Shown: in pieces, positions 35,392 through 43,739 of the stretch
Layout: every line of letters begins with the position of its first letter
How positions within the stretch are numbered: position 1 is the stretch's first letter
Assembly (NCBI GenBank): GCA_021324685.1
Contig: JAJPIQ010000028.1
Location: 25,623-89,622, forward strand
Length of the DNA: 64,000 nt
From: Bacteroidota bacterium
GTDB lineage: Bacteria; Bacteroidota; Ignavibacteria; Palsa-1295
Reading direction: 5' to 3'
Translations under genes and position numbers: made by a program
The notes under the pieces: model-generated
Told to the model about the DNA's origin: nothing
The model's input: only the letters and a program-made list of their open reading frames with translations
The model's database searches: none

Positions 35392-36947
35392 TATTTACTG
35401 AGTACGACAAATTCGACACGCCGATTTTCGGCGCGCCCTTCTTCCGTCCCATTATCGGCAATGGGCGATTCCTTCCCGTATCCACGCGCGCTTACGCGAT
35501 TTTTCGGAATACCATTGCGAATGAGATAGTCGCGCACGGCGTTGGCGCGGCGCTGCGAAAGGTCGCGATTGTATTCCTCGCTTCCAATCGAATCGGTGTA
35601 CCCGGCGATTTCGACCTGCATGGTGGGAACCGCTTTCATCAGGCGGACGGCGCGATCGAGCTCCGGATAGGAAGAAGCCGTAAGGTTGGCGCTGTTAAAA
35701 TCGAAAAAGACGAGCAGCCGCGTGCGTCCGCCGGAGGTTTCACTAAGTTTGATGTCCGGGTGGTTCGCAAGAATACGCCCCTGGTCATCCACCTGGAAAT
35801 AGGATGTGCCGAACAGATAGCCGTTCGCATCGGCGGTGACCGAATACCTTCCGGGCGCTTTTACGCGGACACTATACTTGCCGTTACGATCGGTCTTATC
35901 GGTTGCCACCACTTGATTGTTCGTAAGATCGACGACCGTCATCGTGGCATCGACAGGATCCCCGGTCTTCGCGTTGGTAACGCTTCCCGTCAGCGCCACT
36001 TTACCATCCGGCCCGATTCCCTGCTGTTGTTCCGCAGTGGTTGCCTGGGACGGGCTATAGGCGACGGGCTCTTCCTGCGAATGTGCGAATGGGAACCGAA
36101 TCCCGACGGTCAAAGAAGCATACCAAAGTCGGGGAAACGTTACGGAAGGTAAATTATCGGCCGTCGCGGCGTCTGAGATCGTAGTTTCTCCGGAACTTTG
36201 CAGCCAGGCCGTGAGAGGAATACTGAGCAGGAGTTCGGCATCGAGGAGCGTCGATCCGCTTCCGATCGGAAATACCGTTCCCGCTCCCAACAGCAACCCC
36301 GCTCGACTCGACGCAAAGAAATTCGATTGACTCGCGTTGTTTAAGGTCGCCGAAGTATCCGCCGATAACGCGCCGGTATTTTGATCGTAATAGGTCCACT
36401 GAGCACCGCCATTTTTTACCTGGCTGACATAAAGCCGATTCGCAAGCAGCGAGGAAAAACTGATCCCGCCGGCGGCATACCAGGAATTGCTGAGAGCAAA
36501 GTGCCCTAAAATATCGAAGTCGAAATTTTGCAGGAGAAGGTTATAGGAATTCGTAACGGGTTCCGGAGTGGTCGGGCCACCCGTAAAACCGCTTAAGTTG
36601 ATCGGAATATTGTGGCTTTCCGTACTCGATGTATAATTTGTGAGGTACCGAAGCTTCGCTTCGAGGTCCACGGTGTTCGAAAGGGCAAGCCCTCCTTTGA
36701 TCCCAAAGACCCCTCCAACGCCGCTGCCCAGGCCATCGAACGAGACCATCGTGGCCACGGTCGCATTATCGGGTTCCGGGACGATGATCGGCCAGAAAAA
36801 ATTCGACTCGCCGGAGTACCAATTATAGGTAATCCCAAGATCGCCGCCCCAGTAACTTTGTCCCGTCGCACGGTTTTGGGAAAAAGAAGCGGCGCTAAAA
36901 AGTGCAACTGCAAAAAGGGCGATAAACAGACGAACGAATGTTTTCAT
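35391..36947 (-). CDS. OmpA-family outer-membrane protein with carboxypeptidase-regulatory-like domain
   Basis: Envelope protein of 518 residues. The signal MKTFVRLFIALFAVALFSAA ends SFS with Gln at +1. Residues about 25-300 look like an outer-membrane beta-barrel. A CarboxypepD_reg-like beta-sandwich follows (about 315-395, GSVTNAKTGDPVDATMTVVD). The OmpA domain occupies about 410-518, with the peptidoglycan-binding Asp and Arg in AGYTDSIGSEEYNRDLSQRR and the closing RGYGKESPIADNG. AAGGA five bases before ATG supports the start. First of a four-gene run and divergent from the ECF sigma factor gene. Confidence 0.92.
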   Translation of the reverse strand: MKTFVRLFIALFAVALFSAASFSQNRATGQSYWGGDLGITYNWYSGESNFFWPIIVPEPDNATVATMVSFDGLGSGVGGVFGIKGGLALSNTVDLEAKLRYLTNYTSSTESHNIPINLSGFTGGPTTPEPVTNSYNLLLQNFDFDILGHFALSNSWYAAGGISFSSLLANRLYVSQVKNGGAQWTYYDQNTGALSADTSATLNNASQSNFFASSRAGLLLGAGTVFPIGSGSTLLDAELLLSIPLTAWLQSSGETTISDAATADNLPSVTFPRLWYASLTVGIRFPFAHSQEEPVAYSPSQATTAEQQQGIGPDGKVALTGSVTNAKTGDPVDATMTVVDLTNNQVVATDKTDRNGKYSVRVKAPGRYSVTADANGYLFGTSYFQVDDQGRILANHPDIKLSETSGGRTRLLVFFDFNSANLTASSYPELDRAVRLMKAVPTMQVEIAGYTDSIGSEEYNRDLSQRRANAVRDYLIRNGIPKNRVSARGYGKESPIADNGTEEGRAENRRVEFVVLSK

Positions 36948-37140
36948 ATTCCTTATCGAGAATGAGAATGTTGAAAAAAGGCTTACAAAAATAATATGAG
37001 AACCGGGAGCGGGCGGAGAATGAGTTATTTTACATGCATTAAACCGCGGGGTTCCGGTTCTCTCTCATAAGAGACCGTCTCATACGGACCGTTCTCTCGA
37101 AAGAGAACGAACTACCCCACGACCAGCATTTTATTTTTTC
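36948..37140. promoter_or_regulatory. divergent regulatory region with clustered inverted repeats
   Basis: Between the ompA-like gene and the ECF sigma gene. It holds GTTCTCT-CGAA-AGAGAAC (37091-37108), GAGAC-C-GTCTC (37071-37081), TCTCT-CATA-AGAGA (37061-37074) and a longer pair, GAGAACCGG near 36999 with CCGGTTCTC near 37054. The repeats share the word GAGAAC/GTTCTC, consistent with one regulator binding several times. I cannot assign a -35/-10 pair. Confidence 0.5.
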
Positions 37141-37761
37141 ATGGCGTATCGCCCTGAGTACGGAGCGTTATCGGATACCGAACTTGTCCGGCTGTTTCAG
37201 GCCGGATCGTCCATGGCCGAGCGCGATGCGGCATTTACAACGCTCGTCGAACGCTATCAAAAGCGGCTCTATTTCGCCGCTCGAAAGATGATGCATGGCA
37301 ATCACGATGAGGCCGACGAGATCGCGCAGGAAACGTTCGTCAAAGCCTACGATGCGCTAAAAACATTTCGCGGCGAGGCCAAGCTTTATACCTGGCTATA
37401 CCGGATCATGATGAATGCCGTGATCCAGCGCTCTCGTAAGCAGAAAGTACGGCAAATGCTGGGCCTCGAAACCGTGAGCGAACTGGCAGAAGAAGGCGCG
37501 CAGGCCGACGAAAGTCTGATGAAGTCCGAGACGACCCGACTGATCGAAGCCGCCATCGAAACGCTACCCCCGAAACAGCAACGGGTTTTTATGATGAGAT
37601 TTTATGAAGAATTACCTTATGAGGACATTTCCGAGATCGTCGGGACGAGCGTTGGCGCTTTGAAAGCCAATTATTTCCACGCAGTACGAAAAATTGGCGA
37701 ATATTTGCAGGCGTCAGGCCGAATTGCTCTCGAGGGAATAGTCGAATTAGAGGCCTTTTGA
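37141..37761 (+). CDS. ECF-type RNA polymerase sigma factor
   Basis: Alternative sigma factor, 206 residues. Region 2 (about 28-100) contains RLYFAARKMMHGNHDEADEI, AQETFVKAYDALKTFRGEAK and WLYRIMMNAVIQRSRKQ. Region 4 (about 138-195) is TLPPKQQRVFMMRFYEELPY with the helix-turn-helix EDISEIVGTSVGALKANYFH. Downstream are a probable anti-sigma factor and a Spy-like protein, a familiar envelope-stress arrangement. The stop lies inside a 24-nt imperfect tandem duplication. Repeats in the divergent promoter region suggest control of both sides. Confidence 0.95.
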   Translation: MAYRPEYGALSDTELVRLFQAGSSMAERDAAFTTLVERYQKRLYFAARKMMHGNHDEADEIAQETFVKAYDALKTFRGEAKLYTWLYRIMMNAVIQRSRKQKVRQMLGLETVSELAEEGAQADESLMKSETTRLIEAAIETLPPKQQRVFMMRFYEELPYEDISEIVGTSVGALKANYFHAVRKIGEYLQASGRIALEGIVELEAF

Positions 37762-37790
37762 AGTACCGAATTAGTGACATTTTGAAGTAC
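37743..37790 (+). repeat. 24-nt imperfect tandem duplication across the sigma factor stop codon
   Basis: Units 37743-37766 and 37767-37790 share CGAATTAG and TTTTGAAGTAC and differ in the five central bases. The first contains the TGA stop; the second is just past the gene. Confidence 0.88.
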
Positions 37791-37844
37791 TTTTGAAATT
37801 AAACTTAGGCACTCCTCACGCGTCTTAACCTATACGGTGCGATA

Positions 37845-38426
37845 ATGCGAACGAACAACCATAATAGCGATATTCGAAAGCTCGAAGCAGAACTTCGGAA
37901 GCTGGACGCCCCGTACGTTTCATCCGAGCCCGAACCGCTTTACTGGGCAAATTTCCGGGTTCGGCTTATGGACCGGATTGAAAGCGAACACAAGCCGGCG
38001 TTCAGCCTTCGTGTTAAAGAATTTATCGCTTCGCATATTATGGCTTCGAGCATCGCCGCATCGGCAGCATGCTTGATCGTTGCTGCCGTGTTTTATTTCC
38101 AACCGGCCCCTTCCGAAATTGCAGCCGTCCAACCCGATGCGGCAGCCGTCCAACCGCTTGCGTCGGTGCCTGAATCGGTTAAACCCGCGTCACCTGTCGT
38201 CCAACCGGGAGTGAAAACCGCCCATGTTTCGGAAAGTTTGGCTGACGCGAACGTAAAAAAACATCGGTTAAACAAAATGGCAGAACCGATCGACCCGGAC
38301 ATGGCAGCCAACGTGCCGATCGCGACCGATGATGAGCATCCGGTGAGTCTCGAAGAATTATCCCAGCCCGAGCTGGAAGCCGTTTTAAATGATATTCAAA
38401 ATCAAAATTCTCAAAATCAGGAATAG
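37845..38426 (+). CDS. probable anti-sigma factor, single-pass membrane protein
   Basis: A 193-residue protein placed 83 bp after the ECF sigma gene. The N-terminal ~60 residues are cytoplasmic-looking (LEAELRKLDAPYVSSEPEPL then YWANFRVRLMDRIES), resembling short anti-sigma domains without a zinc motif. One helix follows (about 66-84) and then a Pro/Val/Ala-rich periplasmic stretch and an acidic C-terminus. The periplasmic part contains AAVQPxA twice from a 21-nt in-frame duplication (38121-38162). The anti-sigma call is inferred from topology and position; no residue proves it. Confidence 0.65.
   Translation: MRTNNHNSDIRKLEAELRKLDAPYVSSEPEPLYWANFRVRLMDRIESEHKPAFSLRVKEFIASHIMASSIAASAACLIVAAVFYFQPAPSEIAAVQPDAAAVQPLASVPESVKPASPVVQPGVKTAHVSESLADANVKKHRLNKMAEPIDPDMAANVPIATDDEHPVSLEELSQPELEAVLNDIQNQNSQNQE
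38121..38162 (+). repeat. 21-nt in-frame tandem duplication
   Basis: Units 38121-38141 and 38142-38162 both start GCAGCCGTCCAACC and encode AAVQPDA and AAVQPLA in the putative anti-sigma factor. Confidence 0.88.
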
Positions 38427-38438
38427 TATTTTAGCATT

Positions 38439-39044
38439 ATGAAATTCGTTCTATCTCTCCTGATCGTTTCGACGCTGTCTGCAGCATCTCTGGTGCCTGC
38501 AGCGTTTGGGCAGGCGTCCGCCGATTCTGCCGCGCGTGCCACCCGCGAGCAGACCATCCGACAGGCACTCATTCAAAAGATCGAGCAGGCCAAATATCAA
38601 AAGCTGAAGGACGCGCTTGCGCTGGACGATGCCACGGCGCAAAAATTCTTTTCGATCTATAAGCCAGCTGAGCAGGACATTCAATCGCTCGTCAAGCAGC
38701 GGAACGATGCCATGAAAGCGCTCGCCGAAGCGACGCAGAATGGCGCGACCGATGCCCAGCTCGCGACGTTGGCCCAAAACGTCCGTTCGTTGAACGAACA
38801 GATCTCTTCTCGGGAGCACAAACTCGATCAGGACTTAAAGCCGGTCCTAACCCCGGCCCAGCAAGCGAAACTGCTCGTCTTCGAGCACCAGTTCAACCAA
38901 CGCGTTCGACAGGAGCTCGCGAGCCGCCAGGCGCAAAACGAAAGAGCCCAGCTTCGAGCCCTGAGACAGCAACTTCGCCGGCAGCGTATCAAAAACCAAC
39001 TCCTCAAAAAGAAGACTGCCGCAAAAAGCGGCAGTCAGCGTTAA
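38439..39044 (+). CDS. Spy/CpxP-like periplasmic helical protein
   Basis: A 201-residue exported protein. The signal MKFVLSLLIVSTLSAASLVP ends AFG with Gln at +1. The mature part is almost wholly alpha-helical and rich in Gln, Ala, Lys and Arg. It contains the LTxxQ-type motif (LTPAQQAKLLVFEHQFNQRV) typical of Spy/CpxP chaperone-sensors, and a very basic C-terminus (RRQRIKNQLLKKKTAAK). Following an ECF sigma and probable anti-sigma gene, it may buffer or sense misfolded envelope proteins. A perfect 9-bp hairpin (39014-39036) lies within its last codons, and a strong terminator ends the operon. Confidence 0.75.
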   Translation: MKFVLSLLIVSTLSAASLVPAAFGQASADSAARATREQTIRQALIQKIEQAKYQKLKDALALDDATAQKFFSIYKPAEQDIQSLVKQRNDAMKALAEATQNGATDAQLATLAQNVRSLNEQISSREHKLDQDLKPVLTPAQQAKLLVFEHQFNQRVRQELASRQAQNERAQLRALRQQLRRQRIKNQLLKKKTAAKSGSQR

Positions 39045-39077
39045 TCGAGAAACCCGAGGTCACGGGAAATCGAATGT

Positions 39078-39115
39078 AAATAAAAGGCGCGAACTCCGGT
39101 CCGCGCCTTTTATTT
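39078..39115 (+). terminator. rho-independent terminator of the ECF operon
   Basis: A 14-bp perfect stem, AAATAAAAGGCGCG (39078-39091) with CGCGCCTTTTATTT (39102-39115), and a 10-nt loop. The A/T ends on both sides allow bidirectional action. Confidence 0.88.
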
Positions 39116-39157
39116 ATGTTGAACTTTTGCCTTCGAAAATGTGTGACGCGCGTATAA

Positions 39158-40306
39158 ATGGTCTATCTCGATAATGCCGCCACAACGATGCTTGCGCCCG
39201 AAGTTCGGGTGGCGATGGAACCGTATGTGAACGGTGAATTCGGCAATGCTTCGAGCGTACACTCACTGGGCCGTGCAGCTCGGGTCGCACTCGAGGATGC
39301 GCGCGAAACCGTCGCCCGGGCGATCCATGCTGAGCCGAAGGAGATCATTTTCACGTCCGGGGGCACCGAAGCCAATAATGCCGCGATCAAAGGCGCAATC
39401 TTCAAATCCGTGGAAACGGGTCGCTCTTGGAACGATATTCACATTGTGACAAGTCGTGTGGAGCATCATGCGGTGCTCGAACCCATTCAATGGCTTTCGA
39501 AATTCGGGGCCGTACCTGAATTCACTGAGACTGATCAATTCGGAAGCGTTGCCGTTCCATCGGTCATAGAACGAATCGGGCCCGAAACCGCACTCGCCTC
39601 GCTGATGGCAGTGAACAACGAGACCGGAGCGACGAGCCCCATTCCGGAAATTGCCGAAGCTGTGAAGAAGCAGAGCTCGGCGCTCGTCCACACCGACGCC
39701 GTACAAGCCTTTGGAAAAATGCCGATCGACGTTCGTGCCTGGCGCGTCGATCTGCTTTCGATCTCCGCTCATAAAATTCACGGACCAAAAGGCATCGGCG
39801 CACTCTTTGTCCGTGCGGGGACACCGTGGGAACCGTTTCTCCACGGCGGCGCACAGGAACGCAACCGCCGCGGCGGCACGGAAGCCGTTGCCCTCGCGGT
39901 GGGCTTTGCGGAAGCGATACGATCGATGGCATCCCACGCGGTCATGACCCCTCTCGAACGCTATCTCCGTTCCGAGCTTTCTATGATCGGCGAGATCGTA
40001 TTCCACTCTCCGGAAGGCGATCGCTCGATCGGCACCATCCTGAATTTTACATTCGCTCCCACGGTCCTCGCGAAGCTGGATGCCGATGCGCTCATGATCC
40101 GCTATGACCTCGAAGGCATTGCGGTCTCCAACGGTGCCGCGTGCACGTCCGGCAGCCAGCAGCCGTCGCATGTTCTGCTTGCGCTCGGCGCGTCGAAGGA
40201 CGTCGCAATGAAATCGGTCCGCGTTTCGCTTTCGCGATATACGACGAAAGACGATCTCGACCGTTTCATCGCGGCCACGAGAACCATTCTCGCTTCCGTT
40301 GCATGA
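39158..40306 (+). CDS. cysteine desulfurase (NifS/IscS type)
   Basis: PLP enzyme converting Cys to Ala and delivering sulfur for Fe-S clusters or tRNA thiolation, 382 residues. The N-terminus is characteristic (MVYLDNAATTMLAPEVRVAM). Active-site residues are H103 (VEHHAVLE), D180 in VHTDAVQAFGK, PLP Lys K206 (SISAHKIHGPKG) and the catalytic C329 in NGAACTSGSQQPSHVL. That last block contains the SGS/QQPS pattern of group I enzymes. No iscU or other Fe-S gene is adjacent. The next gene overlaps its stop by 4 nt (ATGA). Confidence 0.95.
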   Translation: MVYLDNAATTMLAPEVRVAMEPYVNGEFGNASSVHSLGRAARVALEDARETVARAIHAEPKEIIFTSGGTEANNAAIKGAIFKSVETGRSWNDIHIVTSRVEHHAVLEPIQWLSKFGAVPEFTETDQFGSVAVPSVIERIGPETALASLMAVNNETGATSPIPEIAEAVKKQSSALVHTDAVQAFGKMPIDVRAWRVDLLSISAHKIHGPKGIGALFVRAGTPWEPFLHGGAQERNRRGGTEAVALAVGFAEAIRSMASHAVMTPLERYLRSELSMIGEIVFHSPEGDRSIGTILNFTFAPTVLAKLDADALMIRYDLEGIAVSNGAACTSGSQQPSHVLLALGASKDVAMKSVRVSLSRYTTKDDLDRFIAATRTILASVA

Positions 40307-40779
40307 GCGCCTTTGGAACTATTAGAATGGCAACGGACGAGGACGTCCCCGCGATCGCTCGCTTGGTCAACGAAGCCTTTCTTGCCGAAGATTTTATCGT
40401 GGGGGACCGGACCAATGCGGAGCAATTACGGGAGCTCATGCGAAAAGGAACATTCTTCCTGCTCGAGGAAGCAGGAGCGCTCATCGCCTCGATCTACACA
40501 GAGGTCCGAGGCGAACGAGGATACTTTGGGATGCTGGCCGTGGAACCTTCGCGCCAGGGAACGGGCTGTGGCCGCCGAATGATCGAAGAAGTCGAACGTC
40601 GTTCAAAAATTGCCGGATGCCGAATGATGGACCTTAAAGTCTTAAGCCCCCGAACGAACTTACTTCCCATCTACCAAAAGCTTGGGTACGAAATTTCCGG
40701 GCGAGAAGAGTTTCACAACACGCGGCCGCTGAAAGGCGTCACGGAGTGTTACTGCATCCTGATGTCGAAAGCATTATAA
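40303..40779 (+). CDS. GNAT-family N-acetyltransferase
   Basis: A 158-residue acetyltransferase from ATG 40303, chosen because it overlaps the cysteine desulfurase stop; the upstream open frame is antisense-like filler. The acetyl-CoA loop is MLAVEPSRQGTGCGRRMIEE; the C-terminal block LLPIYQKLGYEISGREEF matches the family. The substrate is unknown. The last six bases overlap the convergent ppx gene. Confidence 0.88.
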   Translation: MSAFGTIRMATDEDVPAIARLVNEAFLAEDFIVGDRTNAEQLRELMRKGTFFLLEEAGALIASIYTEVRGERGYFGMLAVEPSRQGTGCGRRMIEEVERRSKIAGCRMMDLKVLSPRTNLLPIYQKLGYEISGREEFHNTRPLKGVTECYCILMSKAL

Positions 40780-41718
40780 GCCAAGTTCCCTCATCGCGAT
40801 CCCATATCGCAGGCCCCGAGTACTGACGGTGATGGCGTCAACACCCAGGAATTCCATCGCCTCCTGCAAAATAAGCGTTCCGGCCGGCAGGATATCGGCG
40901 CGCGCTTTGTTCACGGCCGGGAAAAGCTCCAGGACCCTTCGTGTATCGCTTTTTAGCAACAGATCGAGCAACTGCTCGACGGCCAGACGGCGAAGCACAT
41001 AATTCTGTATTTTCTCCGTTTCGAATTTTTGCAGGTCCTGATGCATCGCCGCTAAGGTCGTCGGCGTTCCGGCCACGGCAATGACACGATCGATGGGCCC
41101 GATGTTCGAAATGCGCGCGAATTCGTTCCGAACGAGCGTTCTGGCCTGCAGCACCGCTTCCGGCATGATCGGATTCGTCTTAAAGCACCGCTCGGTGACC
41201 CGCACCGCTCCGATATCGAGGCTTATGCCACTCTGGTATCGATGCCCATCGCCCGTTGCAATCTCGGTGCTACCACCACCGATATCGAGCACCACAACTT
41301 TGCTATCTTCCGATTTAACGACTTCTCTATTATCCGATTTCACTCCCGTTCCCCAGAGTGCACCGGTATAAGTCCATCGCGCTTCTTCATTCCCACTTAT
41401 GATTTCAATTTCGATCCCGAATCCTTGTTGCACGGCTCGAACGATCTCTTCGCGGTTCTTTGCATCGCGTAATGCGCTCGTTCCAACGGCCGCGACGCGA
41501 TCGACATGCAATTCCGCGATCGTTGCCACATGTTTCGCGAGCACCCTGCGGAACCGTTCCAAGGCCCGGTCTGAGATTGTTCCGGTTTTATCGACCCCTT
41601 CGCCGAGCCGTGCAATCGCGTGGTCGTCCCGCAGGACGCGCATCGAACTCCCATCGCGCTCAACAATGAGCAGCAGGACCGTATTCGTCCCTATATCGAG
41701 TGTGGCAATGCGGTTCAT
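40774..41718 (-). CDS. Ppx/GppA family exopolyphosphatase/pppGpp phosphohydrolase
   Basis: ASKHA-fold phosphatase of polyphosphate or pppGpp, 314 residues from ATG 41718 (MNRIATLDIGTNTVLLLIVE), chosen because it overlaps the prmA stop by 4 nt. Phosphate loops are LDIGTNT at the N-terminus and VVLDIGGGSTEIATG in the middle; the catalytic Glu is in the NEEARWTYTG segment. Length corresponds to the short two-domain form without the C-terminal HD region. Immediately before the second loop sits an imperfect eight-codon duplication (KSDNREVV/KSEDSKVV; 41293-41340). Confidence 0.92.
   Translation of the reverse strand: MNRIATLDIGTNTVLLLIVERDGSSMRVLRDDHAIARLGEGVDKTGTISDRALERFRRVLAKHVATIAELHVDRVAAVGTSALRDAKNREEIVRAVQQGFGIEIEIISGNEEARWTYTGALWGTGVKSDNREVVKSEDSKVVVLDIGGGSTEIATGDGHRYQSGISLDIGAVRVTERCFKTNPIMPEAVLQARTLVRNEFARISNIGPIDRVIAVAGTPTTLAAMHQDLQKFETEKIQNYVLRRLAVEQLLDLLLKSDTRRVLELFPAVNKARADILPAGTLILQEAMEFLGVDAITVSTRGLRYGIAMRELGL
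41293..41340. repeat. 24-nt imperfect in-frame duplication in ppx
   Basis: Two 24-nt units (41293-41316, 41317-41340), 18 of 24 bases identical, encode KSDNREVV and KSEDSKVV. More diverged, hence older, than the other duplications. Confidence 0.65.
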
Positions 41719-42578
41719 ACGGCTTTGAAGATGAGGCACGCCCATTCGTTCTCGATCGACTCTTCGCAAAACGACCATCCGTTTTTTTCGAATGCCGTGC
41801 GTACTTCCGGGGCATCGTAAATTAAAATTCCTGAAAGGATGAGCATTGCATCCTTGGAAGCATGCTCACGCAAGGGCCCGGCAAGTTCAAGGAGCACATT
41901 CCGGTGGATATTCGCAAGGACCAGATCGAACCGCTCATTTTTCGTTACGACTTCCTCGAGGGTTCCACGGCGAATGTCAAAGACGGTTTCGGATATTCCA
42001 TTTCGTTCGCGGCTTTCGGGCGCATTTGCGATCGACCATTCATCCGTATCGACTCCCACGGCGGAACGAACACCGCGAACGAGCGCATACAAGGCCAATA
42101 CCCCGGTGCCGGTTCCCAGATCGAGGACGGTTTTATCCCTGATGTCGAGCCGTTCGATGGCGTGAAGGCAGAGCCGCGTGGTCTCGTGGTGGCCCGTCCC
42201 GAAGCTCATTTTGGGATCGATAACGAGCATGTGAGCGGCGTGCATCGATCGCGCCTCTTCCTGACGCCAGGAAGGGGCGATAAGAAGTTCCTTCGTCGCC
42301 CATTGTGGCAGGATCGCGGCTTCCCATTCGGCATTCCAGTCCCGTGCGGCAATTTCTTCTGCGCCCATCGATCGAATTTCCGTATGCTCTTTGAGGAACC
42401 GGTCGAGCGCCGGTCCAGCCTCATCATCCTCCCATTCCGATTTTGGAATGAAAAACGTAAGCGAGCCATCCTCGTGCTCCTGAGACGCGGTCGTTGGATG
42501 GCGCAGAAGAAAAAACCCTTCGAGAAGTTCACGACCGAGGCCGGGCGCCGAAAACCGAAGCGCGATATGAGCTTCCAT
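41715..42578 (-). CDS. prmA: ribosomal protein L11 methyltransferase
   Basis: SAM-dependent methyltransferase modifying ribosomal protein L11, 287 residues. The signature block DPKMSFGTGHHETTRLCLHA is followed by motif I, VLDLGTGTGVLALYALVRG, and the motif IV region FDLVLANIHRNVLLELA (the NxxxNV-like block). The N-terminal substrate-recognition domain (1-115) is present. It lies 17 bp after the M28 lipoprotein gene and overlaps ppx by 4 nt. Confidence 0.94.
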   Translation of the reverse strand: MEAHIALRFSAPGLGRELLEGFFLLRHPTTASQEHEDGSLTFFIPKSEWEDDEAGPALDRFLKEHTEIRSMGAEEIAARDWNAEWEAAILPQWATKELLIAPSWRQEEARSMHAAHMLVIDPKMSFGTGHHETTRLCLHAIERLDIRDKTVLDLGTGTGVLALYALVRGVRSAVGVDTDEWSIANAPESRERNGISETVFDIRRGTLEEVVTKNERFDLVLANIHRNVLLELAGPLREHASKDAMLILSGILIYDAPEVRTAFEKNGWSFCEESIENEWACLIFKAV

Positions 42579-42595
42579 TCTTTAAAACGTGAAGC

Positions 42596-43678
42596 TCAGA
42601 GTGACGGCGCGTCCCGAGGAAGGCGGTCGTAGATCAAGGTAAGCAGCAGGCGGCCGATTTCGCCAATCGTTTCGCGGGAGAGATGCTTCGGAAGATCGTC
42701 CACCGTATGCCAGTATTTGCGGTTCACATCGCCGGACTGATGGCCAACGAGATCGCCATCGATGATATCGACCGACGGGATCCCGGCCTGAATGAGCGGA
42801 AGGTGATCGTCCTCGATATTCGACTGCTTTACGGTATTGAAATGGCTGAGGCCCATCGCTTTCGCCGTATTCCAGATCTCATTCACAAAGATCGAGGCTG
42901 ATTGCTCCGAATTTGCCTCCGGCTCGAAATCGGCATTCGTATCGCCGACCATATCGAGCAGGATCGCGAACTGCGGATTGTAATCCGAAGGCTTCACTTT
43001 CACGAAATATTTTACGCCAAGGAAATAGCGGCTCAGTTGATCGACATCATACTTGCCATAGTCTTCGCCGTCGTCGAAAAATAGATCGACCCCGATGGGC
43101 GGCGGATGGTCCTTCATTTGGCGCGCAAGCTCGAGCATGACGGCCGTTCCCGAACCGCCATCGTTTGCCGCAGGAATCGGCTTATCGTGATTCGCCGGAT
43201 TCGGGTCCTCATCGGCCCACGGGCGCGAATCGAAATGGGTAAGGATCAGTACGCGCCATGTCGCACTCGGATTGAAGGAGGCGATGACATTCGTAAGGTT
43301 GAGTGTCTCGCCCGATTTATATCCGGGATCGGTAAAATGCTGGACCTGAACATTAGGTGTGCAGGCCGAAAGCGCCGAGTCGAGCCACTTTACTACCTTT
43401 TCGTGCGGTGTCGAGTTCGGAACCCGAGGCCCGAACGCGACCTGCCTGTTAATATCGGAAAACGCGCGGTCGGCATCGAATCCCGGAACGGGAAGCGGAG
43501 CGATCGCCGGTGCTTTGGCGACCGGCGCAGATTGCGGAGGAGGCGCTTCCTCTTTTTTGCAGGCGACAAATGTAACGGCAAATGCGATCAGACTGACGGA
43601 AGCAGCAAGGATAACGGAATCGAAACGTGTGACGGTGCTCGCGCTCACAGCAAGGAAGCGGTGGAGAGTATGACGCAT
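42596..43678 (-). CDS. M28-family zinc lipoprotein, glutaminyl-peptide cyclotransferase-like
   Basis: A 360-residue exported protein with a lipobox-like end to its hydrophobic segment (VTFVAC, Cys40) and a Pro/Ala-rich linker. The M28 fold contains THFDSRPWADEDPNPANHDK, then D173 (AANDGGSGTA), E205 (FFDDGEDYG) and H324 (KYWHTVDDLP), which correspond to the single-zinc ligands of glutaminyl cyclase; the HFDSR and EDYG variants match the bacterial QC group as I know it. QC converts N-terminal Gln to pyroglutamate. Eight exported proteins in this window have Gln at predicted +1, which fits. An aminopeptidase role is the alternative. First of the QC-prmA-ppx run. Confidence 0.87.
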   Translation of the reverse strand: MRHTLHRFLAVSASTVTRFDSVILAASVSLIAFAVTFVACKKEEAPPPQSAPVAKAPAIAPLPVPGFDADRAFSDINRQVAFGPRVPNSTPHEKVVKWLDSALSACTPNVQVQHFTDPGYKSGETLNLTNVIASFNPSATWRVLILTHFDSRPWADEDPNPANHDKPIPAANDGGSGTAVMLELARQMKDHPPPIGVDLFFDDGEDYGKYDVDQLSRYFLGVKYFVKVKPSDYNPQFAILLDMVGDTNADFEPEANSEQSASIFVNEIWNTAKAMGLSHFNTVKQSNIEDDHLPLIQAGIPSVDIIDGDLVGHQSGDVNRKYWHTVDDLPKHLSRETIGEIGRLLLTLIYDRLPRDAPSL

Positions 43679-43739
43679 AATAAAAAAATCCTGGGAAAAA
43701 GGATTGGAGGGTGTAACAAAACTCGGTGACGCAAGTTCT

